Source: Mastigamoeba balamuthi (Eukaryota > Evosea > Mastigamoebida > Mastigamoebidae). Taken from it: a DNA stretch of 64,000 nt. The translations under genes and the position numbers were made by a program. The first letter of the stretch is position 1; each line of letters begins with the position of its first letter. The notes under the pieces were generated by a model. That model saw only the letters and a list, made by a program, of their open reading frames with translations, ran no database searches and was not told the origin of the DNA. The stretch spans positions 1 to 64,000 of the forward strand of contig CACRSC010000033.1 in assembly GCA_902651635.1 (NCBI GenBank). The letters are read 5' to 3'. Shown one piece after another: positions 24,391-36,037 of the stretch.

Positions 24391-27300
24391 TTATTGGCTA
24401 GTTAACAATGTGACAATGTCAGTAAATGAAGGTCTTTGCTCAGGATCGTGATTCCAACATCGAGAGATAAGATCTTGAAATGGAATACTCGTTGGAAGAG
24501 GTGGCCGTTTCCCAGATGTCACAAAAGCAATTATTGCAAATTGAGTGGCATACCCTTCGGAATAGGGCTCTTTTTGTGTCCATACATGGTAGAATAACAT
24601 TGAGAATGAGTAAATCTGGATGAAGGTTAATCATATAATTAAGGTATATTAATGCATACATCTGCAGCGGTATTGTAGGGCTTTGAATTCATAACTTCTG
24701 GGGCCATGTAGATCGGTGTTCCAATTCCTTTTGTATATTTGTGTGCCTGATCATCAGCAACCGAGCGGCTTGTTCCAAAATCGGACAATTTTACACAAAC
24801 AGCTGCTGTTGGAGACAATGACACGACAAGCAAGTTATCTGGTTTCAAATCTGATACAGTGTCAGTTTTTTTCGAATTTCCGTCTCTTACCTCTATGTAG
24901 AATTCCATTTGCGTGGAGAATTTTCATTCCCTGGGCACAGTCCGTAATGGCTCTCATTCTATAATCGTCAGACAGAGTCCTTGATGATAGTAGAGATGAT
25001 AAGCTAGAATAAGTGGTTAGAAATTGCTTGCATAGTAATTAAGTACTTTCCCAAAGGGCAGTATTCCAAGACCATTGCCTTGTGGTCTCTGGAGTGAACA
25101 TATCCGTAAATGCAGATGATGTATGGTGAACGCAAACGAGTAAGAATGTCAATCTCGTGTCTTGTGGCATCACAAAATTCCGGAAGATCAGCACATCCAG
25201 CTCGGATTTCTTTGACTGCAACCTCTATTCCTCTCCATCTTGCATGGTAGACCACGCCATAACCCCCTTCCCCAACAGCTTGTATTATTGTGATCTCACT
25301 CCAGTCGATATGAGAGGATGGTGCTGTTACTACAGAGACGGGAATATAGAGAAACTTGGAAGAACCCTCCACCTGAATGGTAACCACAGCACGTGCTGTC
25401 AATGAACAGAATGGGACAAGCTTTACAGAGATGTTGAATGTTGATCGGTGAACTAACTCTTGGTATTCACTGGGCTCTACCGAGATAGAGTACTTATCTG
25501 TTGCATTGTCCCCATCATCGATTGGATGAACCACAGTGGTAAACCGCAGAGATTTCCCACTAACATTGGTCACTGTGATGGAGTCCACCGTCTCGTGGTT
25601 AACAGGAATTTGAGATTTGTGAAAATCGAAAATTCCCCTTGAAAGATGCATTCCCAGAATGCTCTCGGCTTCGTTCGGAGGCACTGGAGTCATGCCACCT
25701 AATAGATCTGTATTGAATAGCAATGATGCTGGGATTTCCATTTTTGGCCATTCATGATGAAATCGATGATGTGCTCGGAAGACCAAAGCACTACAGAGGA
25801 ACACACCGAAGCAGATAACGAATGCTCCAGCAATACCTCCACCGATTGCACCCCATTGATATGAAGAAGAAGTGTCCTTGTCTGTAATTGCCGCTGGGCA
25901 ATCAATGTGACGACCAATGCACCCGCCAGATGTGTTGCACCACGAGCACCCGATGATCAGATTGCAGATCTGGTGTTTGTGTTAATTGAGCTGACAGTGC
26001 CGATAGTACCTTACCTCCTTTTGCCCCACCATTGAGCAGAAGAAAACTGCGGAGTGATCCATGCAAATTTCCATGTCTTCACTGAATGAACACCCAGGGG
26101 AAACAGAGCAGGACGACTGGTAAGAAAGTTAGCATGTTTCAGGGAGTCTGGCTGGGATCACCTTATTTAGCATAGAGCACTGTGAGCAGAAGGTTCTGGC
26201 GGTGTTGCATTTAGTTTGACTGGGGCACCATCTGCATCCTTGATATCGATGGCATGAATTGGAATCTAGCAATTGGCATGTGCATTCGTCATTACTTGTA
26301 CCTGAGGAATAAATAAGATCCTTATCATGTTTGCTTAATGTACTGTTCTCTGAGATACATTGAGCGGAAGAATCACACCAGTGGCAATGCTTCGTGTCTC
26401 CTACTCCACATCGTTCTTGAGATGTCTCTTGCATACAGCTCCGGCATGCCAAATTGCCGCATGTTCCACTACTTTCACACCACTGGCATGGGAACTTGCA
26501 CTCAATCTGTGTGAGATGAATTGAGCAAGCGCAGTCATCCTGTGCAGGAATGCACTCGGGAGTGTCATCCTCCAAGCTGCGATTACACCAGTGACAACTA
26601 TCACCCCAGGAGCACACATCTGGCGTTTGTTTCAAGGAACAGTCCCACTTGCATAGCTGATCGAAGGACAGTGAAGACACACATTCCATCGTGCCACCGC
26701 ACCACATACATCCGCTCAGTTCTTTGCAGGAGCTGGCTGTAATCAGTGAACCACACGAATTCAAGCATTTCTCCCCTTTGTTTTTGCAAGTATTCTCCAG
26801 TTGGCAGAAGGTACATACTGGTGCAGAATCGCATGAATCACCAATGAGTGATGAACAGACTGGACAGGAAGACTGCTGCTTGTATGACATGCATGTTGAT
26901 GTTGTGTTGCACCAAGAACACTCGAGAGATGAGCACCCTTCCCAAGTCTTCTGGAAGGAACACAGTTCTGGTGGTGTCTGGCATTGATCCGAAATCTCGT
27001 AGCCTGGTTTGCACATAGTGCATCTCCAAGGGGCAGAGCATGATGCGCAGTTGGCGCTGCAGTTAGCTGAGGGGTAGTGATCAGGCACTAATATGGAAGT
27101 GGACTTACGGGCACAGCCACCATCGTTTGGATGATATCCTGCTTCCAAGTCACAGCGGACACATGCTCCATATGGATCGCATTGTAGGCAGTTCGGGACC
27201 GTGCATGGAACTGACCAGTGATGAGAAAAAGCGTAAATAAGATTGAAGGAATACCTTCACTGACACACTGACCGCTGAACTCCTTGAGTCCATTATTGCA

Positions 27301-28875
27301 TTGGCAGCTGGGTGGTTTTCTGAGCCGGTTATCACATGACAGGCACAGGCCACTGGATGCACAAGAAATGCAGTGAGCTGTTGTGCATGTCGCTGAGGAA
27401 CAGACACCTGAAGTCTCGGAATACGGGTTTGTGCACGTGCAGTTGGACCCCGATCTGAATGAGTCAGTGCATCGTGTGCACAACCCGACATTGCATTCCT
27501 GGCATGTATCTGGGTCCGCACATGTTTGAGAGCTGCACACTCCATTTACTTCTATGTGTGGGATTTGACAATAGCACAGATCACCTGTGCGAAGGGGCTC
27601 CTTGCACCCCAGGCATTTTCCATTTCGGCACTGAGAACAGTAATTGGGGCATGGAAGACACCTCTCTGTAACCATGCTCGTGTTTTTGCAGCTCGTGCAA
27701 GATTGTCCAGAGGTGCAGGAAGAACACGAATCTAGGCAATTAAGACACCTTCCACCGCTCAAGTATTGGTTGCTCTGGCACCGAAGACACGTTTTACCGA
27801 CGAGTGTGTAGTACTTAGAACAAGAGGAGCAGGTAAAGGCAGCGTCTGAGTCTTGGTCACATGTTGCGCAGCCGGTCGGGCACGGGACCGGGGTCTCGAT
27901 ACCCCCCTGGCAGAAATAACCCCTGGGACAGGCGATACACGTTCCGGACATCGCACTATAGTATGCCCCATGAAGGCAGGTCGTGCATTGCGCGGAGCTA
28001 TCCCAGGGCAACGCTCTCGGTTGAGGGAAGCACGAAGCGCAGTATGTCGGACATGGGACGCAGACCGACCCTGATGAATATGCCCCCTCGGGGCACATGA
28101 CGCACGCCCCGGATGTCGTCAGGGCGAAGTCATTGAAGCATTTGGAGCACTTTGTAGTGCTCAGACACGTAGAGCAGTTCTCCTGACACTCGACGCATGT
28201 TCCTCCAGAGGTCTTCAGTGTTCCCTCCGGGCACAACAGCGAATGGTAGCACCACGTCGAGCCGTTCAGATCTTTCACGAGGACCCATCCCCTTGGGCAT
28301 GCGATGAGAGGAGATTGCATGATTTTCCTCGGGCTCGTCTTGCCGTTCTCGACAAAACTGGCATAGCACACTGCAGGCCTGTTATCAGAGAGCCCGGCAA
28401 GGTGAACGTGGTCGTCAGTCTCGTCTACCCAGAGAGTCGCGCCCTCGGGCGCCAATTTGACGAAAAGCGATTTTCTACCCAGTGGCAACGGCGCAGTCTC
28501 GAGGGCTGTATGGGCTACTCCAGATTTGAAGTCCAGCGCGAGCATAGAGCACGGATTCCGCTGAGTTCCGAAGCAGAGCACGGGCTTCCGGAGCGGCAGA
28601 TGATGCGGATCGAGGCGGAGGAAGAACCTCGAATCCTGCATGCACTTGAAGGGCACTATTCATAGGGAGTCCGTTAGGACTGGCGTTCACATAAGCGAGG
28701 GAGGTGTGATTGCGCGGATACCCGGGGAATGCACGGCGGCAGATATGTCAACGGCGGAGTCCCACGCAGTTTCCAAGCTGGACGAAGTTGATCCGACGCG
28801 CACTGCGATGAGCAGCGCCACGGCGAGCGCGTGGTGGCGGAACAGGTTATTCATCGACGGCGTGTGTTCTTTCAC
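24391..28875 (-). CDS. Receptor TKL-type protein kinase with Cys-rich ectodomain
   Basis: The start is 28875 (or the in-frame ATG at 28854), giving a signal peptide (MNNLFRHHALAVALLIAV). Exon 1 splices to PFKCMQDSRFFLRLD. The ectodomain has CxxC furin/growth-factor-receptor-like repeats (about 28200-27150), then a run of PSI-like CxWCxxxxxC units (CSWCNTTSTC, CMWCGGTMEC, CHWCDSSAQC and others, about 27000-26200). A TM helix lies near 25860-25790. A beta-rich juxtamembrane segment follows. The kinase domain has GEGGYGVVY, the Lys in VAVKEI, ILHRDLKPDNLLV (assembled across a small intron near 24890), DFGTSR and APEV. It looks catalytically complete. HRDLKPDN suggests Ser/Thr rather than Tyr specificity. 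The layout recalls Entamoeba transmembrane kinases. The ligand is unknown. Confidence 0.88.
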
Positions 28876-29227
28876 GGGGAGAGATTTCGCGCAGAGCGTC
28901 CGCGAGGGATTGGTATTTCAAACTCCAAGAGAATCATTACTCGAATTGGAGAGACCTCGCATCTGCCGCCTTCCATTTCGCATTTCGCTGATTGGCCTCG
29001 CGAAGCAGCTTCGATGAGGCGCCGCGCAGTCCCCGCGGCATTCCCGCACCCGAGATTCGCGCGATGTCTGGAATGCAGTGGCAGAATGCCGACGCCAAAT
29101 TTAGCCGTTCGAAGCGCATTTCTCCGCCCTCCGCAGCCCACGCTTCTCCCAAAGGTGCTGTGTGACGAGCTGTCACGCTGCTTTATTTTCCTTGGCGTCC
29201 CGCACTCGCCTCTGGCGCACACCCGCG
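28876..29227. other. Divergent promoter region, TKL kinase / DPDC protein 1
   Basis: 352 bp between two divergent starts, containing both promoters. I see no separate gene. It includes short A+T patches such as GAGAGATTTCGCG near 28890. Confidence 0.45.
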
Positions 29228-31284
29228 ATGCTGGGATTGCTCTGTGCGACTCTTCTGGGCCTCGCCGTGGCCTCGGCACCCGCCTGCCCTGCCGGGGCTG
29301 AAGCGTACGACGCGGAGTCCTCCCGGCCTGTGGCTGCGCCCCGGACAGCTGGGTCGTGCCCTCTCGGTGAGCGTTCTTTCTCCTCGCGGCCCGCACGCAC
29401 GCAAGTGCTCACTCATCTCCGCCGTCGCCTCCCGCTCGGAAGACGCCGGTGTGGCTGGGAGTGCTGTGGAGGTTATACAGCTATTCGCACCTCCGTCAGT
29501 GCCCTGGGAGTACACATCTGTGCGATCTCCGACGCCTCTCCCATACATTTCCTCGAATTCGAATTCAACTTCGGTGGGCTTCCCCCCCCCATCCACCCAT
29601 CCTGCGCGTGCAGCTCTGTGCGCGATTGCTGTACGACGGCAGCGACGCCTCGGAGCAGCACTTGCTCAGCGTGGTGGCCTACGATGTCGAGGAGGGGTGG
29701 CCCTCGCACACGCCGCTGTACGTCGCCGACCACAACGCGACCGTGGAGGACACGTGGGCCGTCGTATCTCTCAGCTCCCCGATTATTGTCGCACGGCCTC
29801 GCGTGTTCCTCGGCCTGCGTGCCCTTAGCCGCTGCGGTAGCGTGTCGTACTTCAGCACCTCCTTGGCACAGTCCACGAGGCTGTCGCTATGGCGGGTGCC
29901 AGGGGGCACGTGGATACGCAACATGGCCGACTGGGTCAGCGACAACAGAACGTCGGTCGCGGTCCGAGCAGCAGGAGCCCCGTACTCCACCGTGCCTGCG
30001 GGGTGGACGTGCCCATCGAGCTCCTACAAGGACGGCGCTGTGTGCGACTGCGAGTGCGGCCTGTGGGACCCCGACTGCTCCACCTCTGGGGCCGGGCCAC
30101 TGTCAGGCAGATGCCCAGGCACTTGGGTGTGCAGCCCGCAGGGCAGGTGTGTGTCTCCCGGGTGGAACGCGTCTACCAGCGGCTGCGAGCTACGTTCGTT
30201 CGGGTCTGGAGACGGGTGCCAGTGCGGGTGCGGTGGTCTCCTGGACCCTGACTGTCGAGAGAGCACCGAGGCCGGTGCGTGGTACCCGCGAGCCCTCAAC
30301 TGTCCATCGAGTTCCGTCTGCAAGTGCAGCGACAGCGGGCAGTGTGAGGTCGCGTGGAAGACCTGCCCTGCAACCGCGTTCCAGGACGGGACCGTGTGCA
30401 ACTGCGATTGCCAGACGGGGGGCGTTCTCGACCCGGACTGCTCGGCGAACGGGAAGGAGATTGACTGCGCTGCAGGGCTGTCGTGCGTCGAGGGGGCCTG
30501 CAGGAAGCTGGCGGCACCGGCCAGCGGCGGGGTCAACGTGTTCATCATCTGTGTCGTCGGGGTGCCCGTGGGCTCTGCGCTGGTGGCAATGGCATCGATT
30601 TCGACTGCACTGCTCTACGTGTGGCGGCGGACGCGAAGGGACGCCCACAGGGCCGAAGGCGCCAACTTCCCCAGGGAGCTCACCGACGTTAAGTTCGTGC
30701 CCGAGAGCAACGGCAGCATCGAGGGCACGATGCCCATACCGCGGCCAGATCTCTCACAGTCGACAGCAGTGGTCCCTGAGGCCTCGCAGGCCGAACTATC
30801 CGTCGCTGCATCATCGACGATGCCAAGGGCTGCGATGTCCGGCAGCAATCTGAGCGATATTGGCTCCAGGAACTCGCGCAACTCGATTCCTCCAGTCTAC
30901 GGGTGGTCGTGGTCGCTCGGTCCGCCAGACCCCCCAGAGCTACAGACAGAGGCGGCGGAAGCTGACGATGGTGAGACGACGAGCTCCTACACTCCGCCAC
31001 CTCTGCCCGACAGTCTTGACACAAGAGCTGTGCCAGCTCGCCCCGTCATCGAGGACGCCGACACGGAGATCACTCAGCTCGACTCTGTCTCGATGATGGA
31101 GGCGTCCATCGAGGAGCTTAGCGACGTCAACACCATGTACCCCTTCTCTCCGGGGACAGTGGCGCTGGACGAGCCTCAGCATTTGCACGCCGAGCCGTCG
31201 GAGCTCGCGTCCAAGTGCGTTCGACTCGATCTAGGACAGTCGCCGACTCCGACCGGAAGCGATCAGGTCTCTGCAGACCACTAG
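29228..31284 (+). CDS. DPDC-repeat type I membrane protein 1
   Basis: The ATG at 29228 opens a signal peptide (MLGLLCATLLGLAVASA). Early exons contain SAVEVIQLFAPPSVPWEYT. The main frame from about 29610 gives a beta-rich N-terminal domain (VVAYDVEEGWPS, RPRVFLGLRALS, ADWVSDNRTSV). Cys-rich units follow, with the motif CxCxCGxxDPDC (CDCECGLWDPDC, CQCGCGGLLDPDC, CNCDCQTGGVLDPDC). A TM helix lies at about 30535-30615 (FIICVVGVPVGSALVAMAS) and is followed by RRTRRD. The cytosolic tail of about 220 residues is Ser/Pro-rich and holds SVSMMEAS and MYPFSPG, both shared with protein 2 of this window. Likely a cell-surface receptor or adhesion protein; no ligand or partner can be inferred. Confidence 0.82.
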
Positions 31285-31558
31285 GACTGCTGCAACCGGC
31301 AAGTGCCTGCAATTCGAGAAGAGCCTCGTCATGCAGGTTTTTCTACCTGAGCACTGTGACACACAACTGTAGAACCAAAAACCACGGCAGGCAGCACTCG
31401 TTTGGTGACATTAAACAGTGGATGAGCTGGCTCTGGCTTCTGACAGTCGCCGAGCCTTCACTCAGGAGGTTGTGGAGCTTATTTCTCGCTAGATTTCGTG
31501 CTACAACTGTGCTGTTGTACCTGTAGAGCCGTTAAATCCCCCCGTTGTGTAGGCAGGA
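31285..31558. other. Intergenic, DPDC protein 1 to orphan gene
   Basis: 274 bp on the same strand, 3' UTR plus promoter; nothing else seen. Confidence 0.4.
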
Positions 31559-32439
31559 ATGTCCGACCCTCTTCTGAACCTCCTGCGCAAAGACCTCGCG
31601 TGGCTCGATCCTCTCCTGGGATACTTGAAGGCACCGCAGAGCAGCGTGTCGTTCGCCGGAGTCTCACCGAGACTGGGAGTGTGGTCGGACGAGGAGATGG
31701 GCCGCCTTTTCTCTGTCCGTGGCGGGCGCAGGCTCGTCTTTCTCTTCATCAAGTGTATCATGCTCAAGATCAAGGTGTGCTCGCCATCCGACGAGAGGCA
31801 GCACATGCGTGAGGTCCTCGTCAGTGAGCTGCTACAGTAGAAGACAGTTAGCTGCGTGGTGACGTGCTTCCTCAACTGGACAGCTCCGAACCCAGAAGAC
31901 AGCAGCATCAGCATGCCCTGTCCGGCGTTCGAGTAATACCCCGGGCGCCCTGTCAATCACAGCTGGGACGTATGCCAGTGGAGAAAACCCCAAACCCTCG
32001 ACTGAGTTTGTCCTTCCCTCAGGAACCCAGTTATGCGCAAGTTGCGAAGGGCCTTACCGCGACCCCGAGGTTTTATGCCTCTGCCGACCCTCGCAGCAAG
32101 GCCTATAATCCAGGGTACGAACCGTTTATTCATGCACGTGTGGTTTCCTCCCAATTCAACTTGTGGTTTTTCCCTTACACAGAAACAACTTCGTTTTCGG
32201 TCACGAAGAGCAGATCCTCTACGACAGTGGGTCTGGCTCGTGGAAGCTCATCAACCTCGGTTTCTCCTTCGTGGACTACTCTGATGGACTCCAAGTCCGG
32301 ATGATTCTCACCAGCAAGACCCCTTACATCCCCCATCACGGATGTGGGCTCGCTATGTTCTCTCTTCTTCAAGCACATCTCGAAGGAGATGCGCCACCCG
32401 TTTCGCAAGATCATCAGGGACATTGCCGAGTCTTCGTAA
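31559..32439 (+). CDS. Hypothetical protein, multi-exon
   Basis: I do not recognise this gene. A plausible model starts MSDPLLNLLRKDLAWLDPLL at 31559 and runs to IMLKIK. It then splices through small GT-AG introns to DYAQVAKGLTATPRF, to NNFVFGHEEQILYDSGSG and, by a 55-nt intron, to ITDVGSLCSLFFKHISKE. It ends IIRDIAESS at 32439. All junctions keep phase, but the middle ones are less certain. The product would be about 210 residues without a signal peptide; RRLVFLFIKCIMLKIK is a short hydrophobic, basic stretch. It converges with CAF-1 p60, about 190 bp away. Confidence 0.5.
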
Positions 32440-32627
32440 TCTCCTGCAGTCCAAATTGACGAAGGCTGCTCTGGTGCTCTGAAAGCACGTAAGGGAGGGT
32501 CGCCACCCCCCGGTGTCCCTCAGCCTGCACGCCCCTACCCCACCTCAATATGAGTCTGCAGGGTAATAAGAATGGATAAGCTGGCGCCAGCCGCTGACAG
32601 GCACAGCCGCTCTTCAGCATGTTACTA

Positions 32628-34632
32628 TCAGCCCACGACAACAGCCCCTTTGGCTCCTTGCACTTTGTCATCTCCGCTAGCCTGAGCTGGCGGTGCTGGC
32701 ATCTGCTCCTGTGCCCCGGCACTGTTCCCTGAGTTGGGTGCCGCAGCTGAATCAGAGCTTTGGCTGTGTTGCTGCTGCGACTGCTGCTTCGAGTCCACGG
32801 CACCAGCAGACGAGATGTGGACAGCCTGGACCCTCCTGGGCTTCTTGGCAGAAGGGCATTCGCTCTTCTTCTTCTCGGTGTCGGCGTCGGCTTCGGTGCT
32901 CTCCGCGTCCGCTTGGTCCTCCGGTGCCGCCGCAAGCGCCGCGCGCAGCTCGATGGCCTCCTTCATCGCGGCGGGCGCCTCCTCGTCGGGCAGCACCTCG
33001 CCGAGCTCGCCTGGCTCAAACACGATGACGCTGCAGAACCCGTCCTTGCTCGAGACGAGCACCGCTGAGCCGTCTTGCACCCACGCGATGTCCGAGATCT
33101 CCGCGAAGTGCAGGCCGCTCGCGTACGCCAGCGCGTGTGCGTGCTGCGTGTCGTAGAAGTACACCGAGTCCGTCGTGGCGACGGCGAAGACGATGCGGTA
33201 CCCCAGCTGCAGGCACTGCGGCTTCCCCGCCACAGCCCTGAACAGCTTCGGGCAGCACTTCGTCGCCACTGACGGCTTCTGCTGCCCGGGAACGTGCGCG
33301 CACGGCCTTGGGGGAGGGGAGGCAGCTCGTCAGGCAACAACGAACGGCACGGGGGGAGGGCCTTGCTGGCGCACTGTGGGTTGGAAGACGCGAGGTTCGA
33401 GCGGGGGAAGATGTACGCGGTGTGGAGAGCGGGGGCAGAGGGCCCGGCCTGGAAGAGGCCCGAGGGGGCAAAGAGGAACGCCCCCTCGGGGCTCCAGCAG
33501 GGCCTGCGGAAGAACGTCCGGGCGCCCTCGTCGTGGAAGAGCTTGTGCTGGAAGGCGCGCTCGTCCTTGTCGTCGTCGTCGGTGCCCTCGTCCAGTTCGT
33601 CCTCCGGGTCTGACGTCTCGCGGTCCCCCTCGGACCCGTCCTTCCTCATCCTCTTGCGCGGCTTCTGTGCCTCTGTGACCAGCAGCGAGGGGTCGCGCCT
33701 CGACGTTGCCACAAAGTGCTGTGCCGAGAGCTGCCCACCGGTTTTTTGCAGGAAAATGTAAGAGAAGCGTTTCTTGAGGCAGTTGGCCGCCAAGCCGTTG
33801 CGCCCCTCGGCTGGCCGGCAGTCCTGGCGACGTGCCTTGGCGCTGTTGGCCTTGACGATGCGGTGCACCCGGAGCTCGCGGTCCGAGCCCATCGAGACGA
33901 CGAACTTGTTGAGCGGGTCCCACGCGACGCCCTGCACGTACTTGCTGTGCCGCACGACGACGCTGGCGGTGCGCCTGCTGCGCACGCTGCCCGTGAACAC
34001 CGTCGAGTCGGTCGAGCACCCGGCGATGAACCGCGAGTCCGGCGACCACGCGAGGTCGTAGACGTCCTTGGACGCTTGCAGCGACGACACGACCTGCCAC
34101 GACTCGCTCTCAAAGGCGTCGGGAGGCGCCACCCAGCCGCTGTTCAGCTGCCACACGAGCACCATCCCGTCTGCCGCGCATCCGTGAGAAACGATTTTTG
34201 GCGATACCGGTTTCAGTCTGTCCTACCGTCGCTGCCCGACGCGATGAACTGGCCTGCACGTGTCGGTGACGTTGGTCGTCGTACGTCAGAAAGAGAGAAC
34301 CGGCGAGAGGCCGTTGACAGACGCGGTCTGCGCACCGTTCGGGGAGAAGCGGACCACGTTGACCGTGCGGGTGTGGCGAGAGAGGTTGCAGAGGTACTTG
34401 ACTTGCGGCTCGGGGCCCGACGTGTCGAGTCTCCATAACTGTTCAAAAAAATTTGAGACGGGGAGGAAAAGCGCGGGAAAGAGGGAAGCCGCTGGGGCGA
34501 GGGCGAGCGCACCTTGACCTCGCAGTCGGCGCCCGCGGTGGCGAATCTGCCGCCCTGGGCTTGGGCTTGGCAGTCCACCGAGAACAGCGGCTCGTTGTTG
34601 TGCCAGTGAACAATCAGAGGCAACGCACGCAT
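32628..34632 (-). CDS. CHAF1B: Chromatin assembly factor 1 p60 subunit (WD40 protein)
   Basis: The start at 34632 gives MRALPLIVHWHNNEPLFSVD, matching the CAF-1 p60 N terminus (AWHNKEPVYSLDF in human). WD40 blades follow across introns: SWQVVSSLQASKDVYDLAWS, YVQGVAWDPLNKFVVSMGSD and LRVHRIVKANSAKAR. An acidic insert (DPEDELDEGTDDDDKDE) precedes FHDEGARTFFRRPCWSPEGA, diagnostic for p60. The last part has YRIVFAVATTDSVYFYDTQH and ISDIAWVQDGSAVLVSSKDG. The C-terminal tail is acidic and basic, low in complexity. p60 with p150 and p48 loads H3-H4 onto replicated DNA. It shares a 104-bp divergent promoter with SAP18, another chromatin gene. Confidence 0.93.
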
Positions 34633-34656
34633 TCCCGCGCGGAAATAGACAATTGA

Positions 34657-34663
34657 AATATCT
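34657..34663 (-). promoter_or_regulatory. AGATATT promoter element of CAF-1 p60
   Basis: AATATCT on plus (AGATATT on the coding strand), 25 nt upstream of the p60 ATG within the 104-bp bidirectional promoter. Its mirror copy faces SAP18. Confidence 0.5.
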
Positions 34664-34695
34664 AATCTGAAGATTCTGGTGATTTCTCCAGCGAT

Positions 34696-34702
34696 AGATA
34701 TT
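34696..34702 (+). promoter_or_regulatory. AGATATT promoter element of SAP18
   Basis: AGATATT followed by TCACTCG, 35 nt upstream of the SAP18 ATG. The two copies in this tiny divergent promoter point outward, one per gene, at similar distances from the two ATGs. Confidence 0.5.
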
Positions 34703-34736
34703 TCACTCGTGTTTGTTGTGGTACGCGCGCGCGCAA

Positions 34737-35669
34737 ATGACACGCGAGGGGAACGTGGCGCAATTTGCGGGGAAGCTGCGCAAGGGGGACATCGACCGCA
34801 CCAAGGTGCGCTCTTCCCTGTCGTGCACGTGCTGACGCCTCTGCTTCAGACCTGCCCCTTCCTGCTGCGCGTGTTCCACAAGACCGGTGCCCACTTCACG
34901 GCCAGCGACTACCACACGCACGGCAAGGAGCCCGACTCGGAGATCCAGATCTACACATGGTCTGCATTTCCACAAATCGGAATTCGATATTTATGAGGCA
35001 TTTTTCTGATGATGGCGATAATATCTCCCCCGCCTCCTGGCGACAGGAGGGACGCGACGATGCGCGAGATCACTGACCTGATCAAGATCGTGCTTCCCGA
35101 GGCCCGCAGGAAGGACGCGCGGCTCGAGTACAGCTTCGTGTTCCCCGGGCCCGACGGCCACAACGTCCTCCGCGAGGCCGGCTACGCCCTCAGCGTCACG
35201 CACACTGAGGGCGACGACAGTATGAGCAGCAACCCCCTCCTCGCCTGTCTCTGTCTCTGTCTTCTGCGCTCGTCCTCTCCCCCGTGTGGCCCCCCCCCAT
35301 CCCAGCCCAGGCGCAGTCATATTTCTTTCCCCTTCCCTTTTCCATCTGGGCTATGTGATCTGCACCCCCATCAGTTTTCCTTCGGTTGCACCTTCATCCG
35401 AACCTCGACCGAATTATGCGCACGCACACGCCTGCGCTGGAACTCACGCGCTGTGCTGTGCGCGGGGGGGCGCAGGGACATTGGACCAGCTGGGGTTTGC
35501 GATCGGCGACTTCCTCGACGTGGCGATTGTGAACGAGCGCGAGAGGGAGCCCGCACTGCAGAGGCAGAGGCGCGGCAGCGGCGCGTTCGGCTCGCAGAGG
35601 CGCGGGGGCGCCGTGTCCGCAAGCCCCCGCGACCGCCCCTACCCTGCCCCCCAGCGCTCGCGCCTCTAG
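34737..35669 (+). CDS. SAP18: SAP18, Sin3-associated / exon-junction complex protein
   Basis: Exons joined by GT-AG introns give MTREGNVAQFAGKLRKGDID, then TCPFLLRVFHKTGAHFTASD, SEIQIYTW, DATMREITDLIKIVLPEARR, YSFVFPGPDGHNVLREAGYA, and, after a longer intron (from 35221), TLDQLGFAIGDFLDVAIVNE. Human SAP18 shows the same blocks (TCPLLLRVF, SELQIYTWMDATLKELT, IGDYLDIAI). The protein has a ubiquitin-like fold. It acts in Sin3-HDAC repression and in the ASAP/PSAP splicing complexes. The Arg/Ser/Pro-rich tail after the core is slightly longer than usual. It is divergent from CAF-1 p60. Confidence 0.93.
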
Positions 35670-36037
35670 AGCCGCCCCGCGTGGCGTGTGTGTCGCCCCC
35701 ACCCCGGGGAGCCCGGGAGCCCGACAAACAAAGTAAATTGGCGTCTTGTGTGCCACGTGGGCTGCAAACACACTTGCGGGAGAGTTGCGGGCCGTGGTGG
35801 GGTGTGCGAGAGACCCCCCGTGATCCAAAGGGCGGCCGACGTGTCAACTGCAGAGCACCGGAGAGGATACAGTGGCAGTGACGAAAAGATATTTTCGACA
35901 CCTACGGAAACATGAAAATCTCCTGATTGAACACGCAAGACACGCACCGGCGGTCTTCTCTTTTTCTTTTCTTTTAAGTTTGTGTTGAACGCACACAAGC
36001 AACCCGTACCTCTGCACTCCCGCAGCCCCCAGCGAAG
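35670..36037. other. Intergenic region with OTC promoter
   Basis: 368 bp between SAP18 and OTC on the same strand. The first part is the GC-rich 3' flank of SAP18. From 35880 an A+T-rich patch with AGATATT (35887-35893) and a pyrimidine tract (near 35955-35980) leads to the OTC start. The pyrimidine tract could mark a leader intron, but this is a guess. Confidence 0.45.
35887..35893 (+). promoter_or_regulatory. AGATATT element upstream of OTC
   Basis: AGATATT inside GAAAAGATATTTTCG, 151 nt upstream of the OTC ATG. It is farther from the ATG than in SAP18. Confidence 0.35.
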
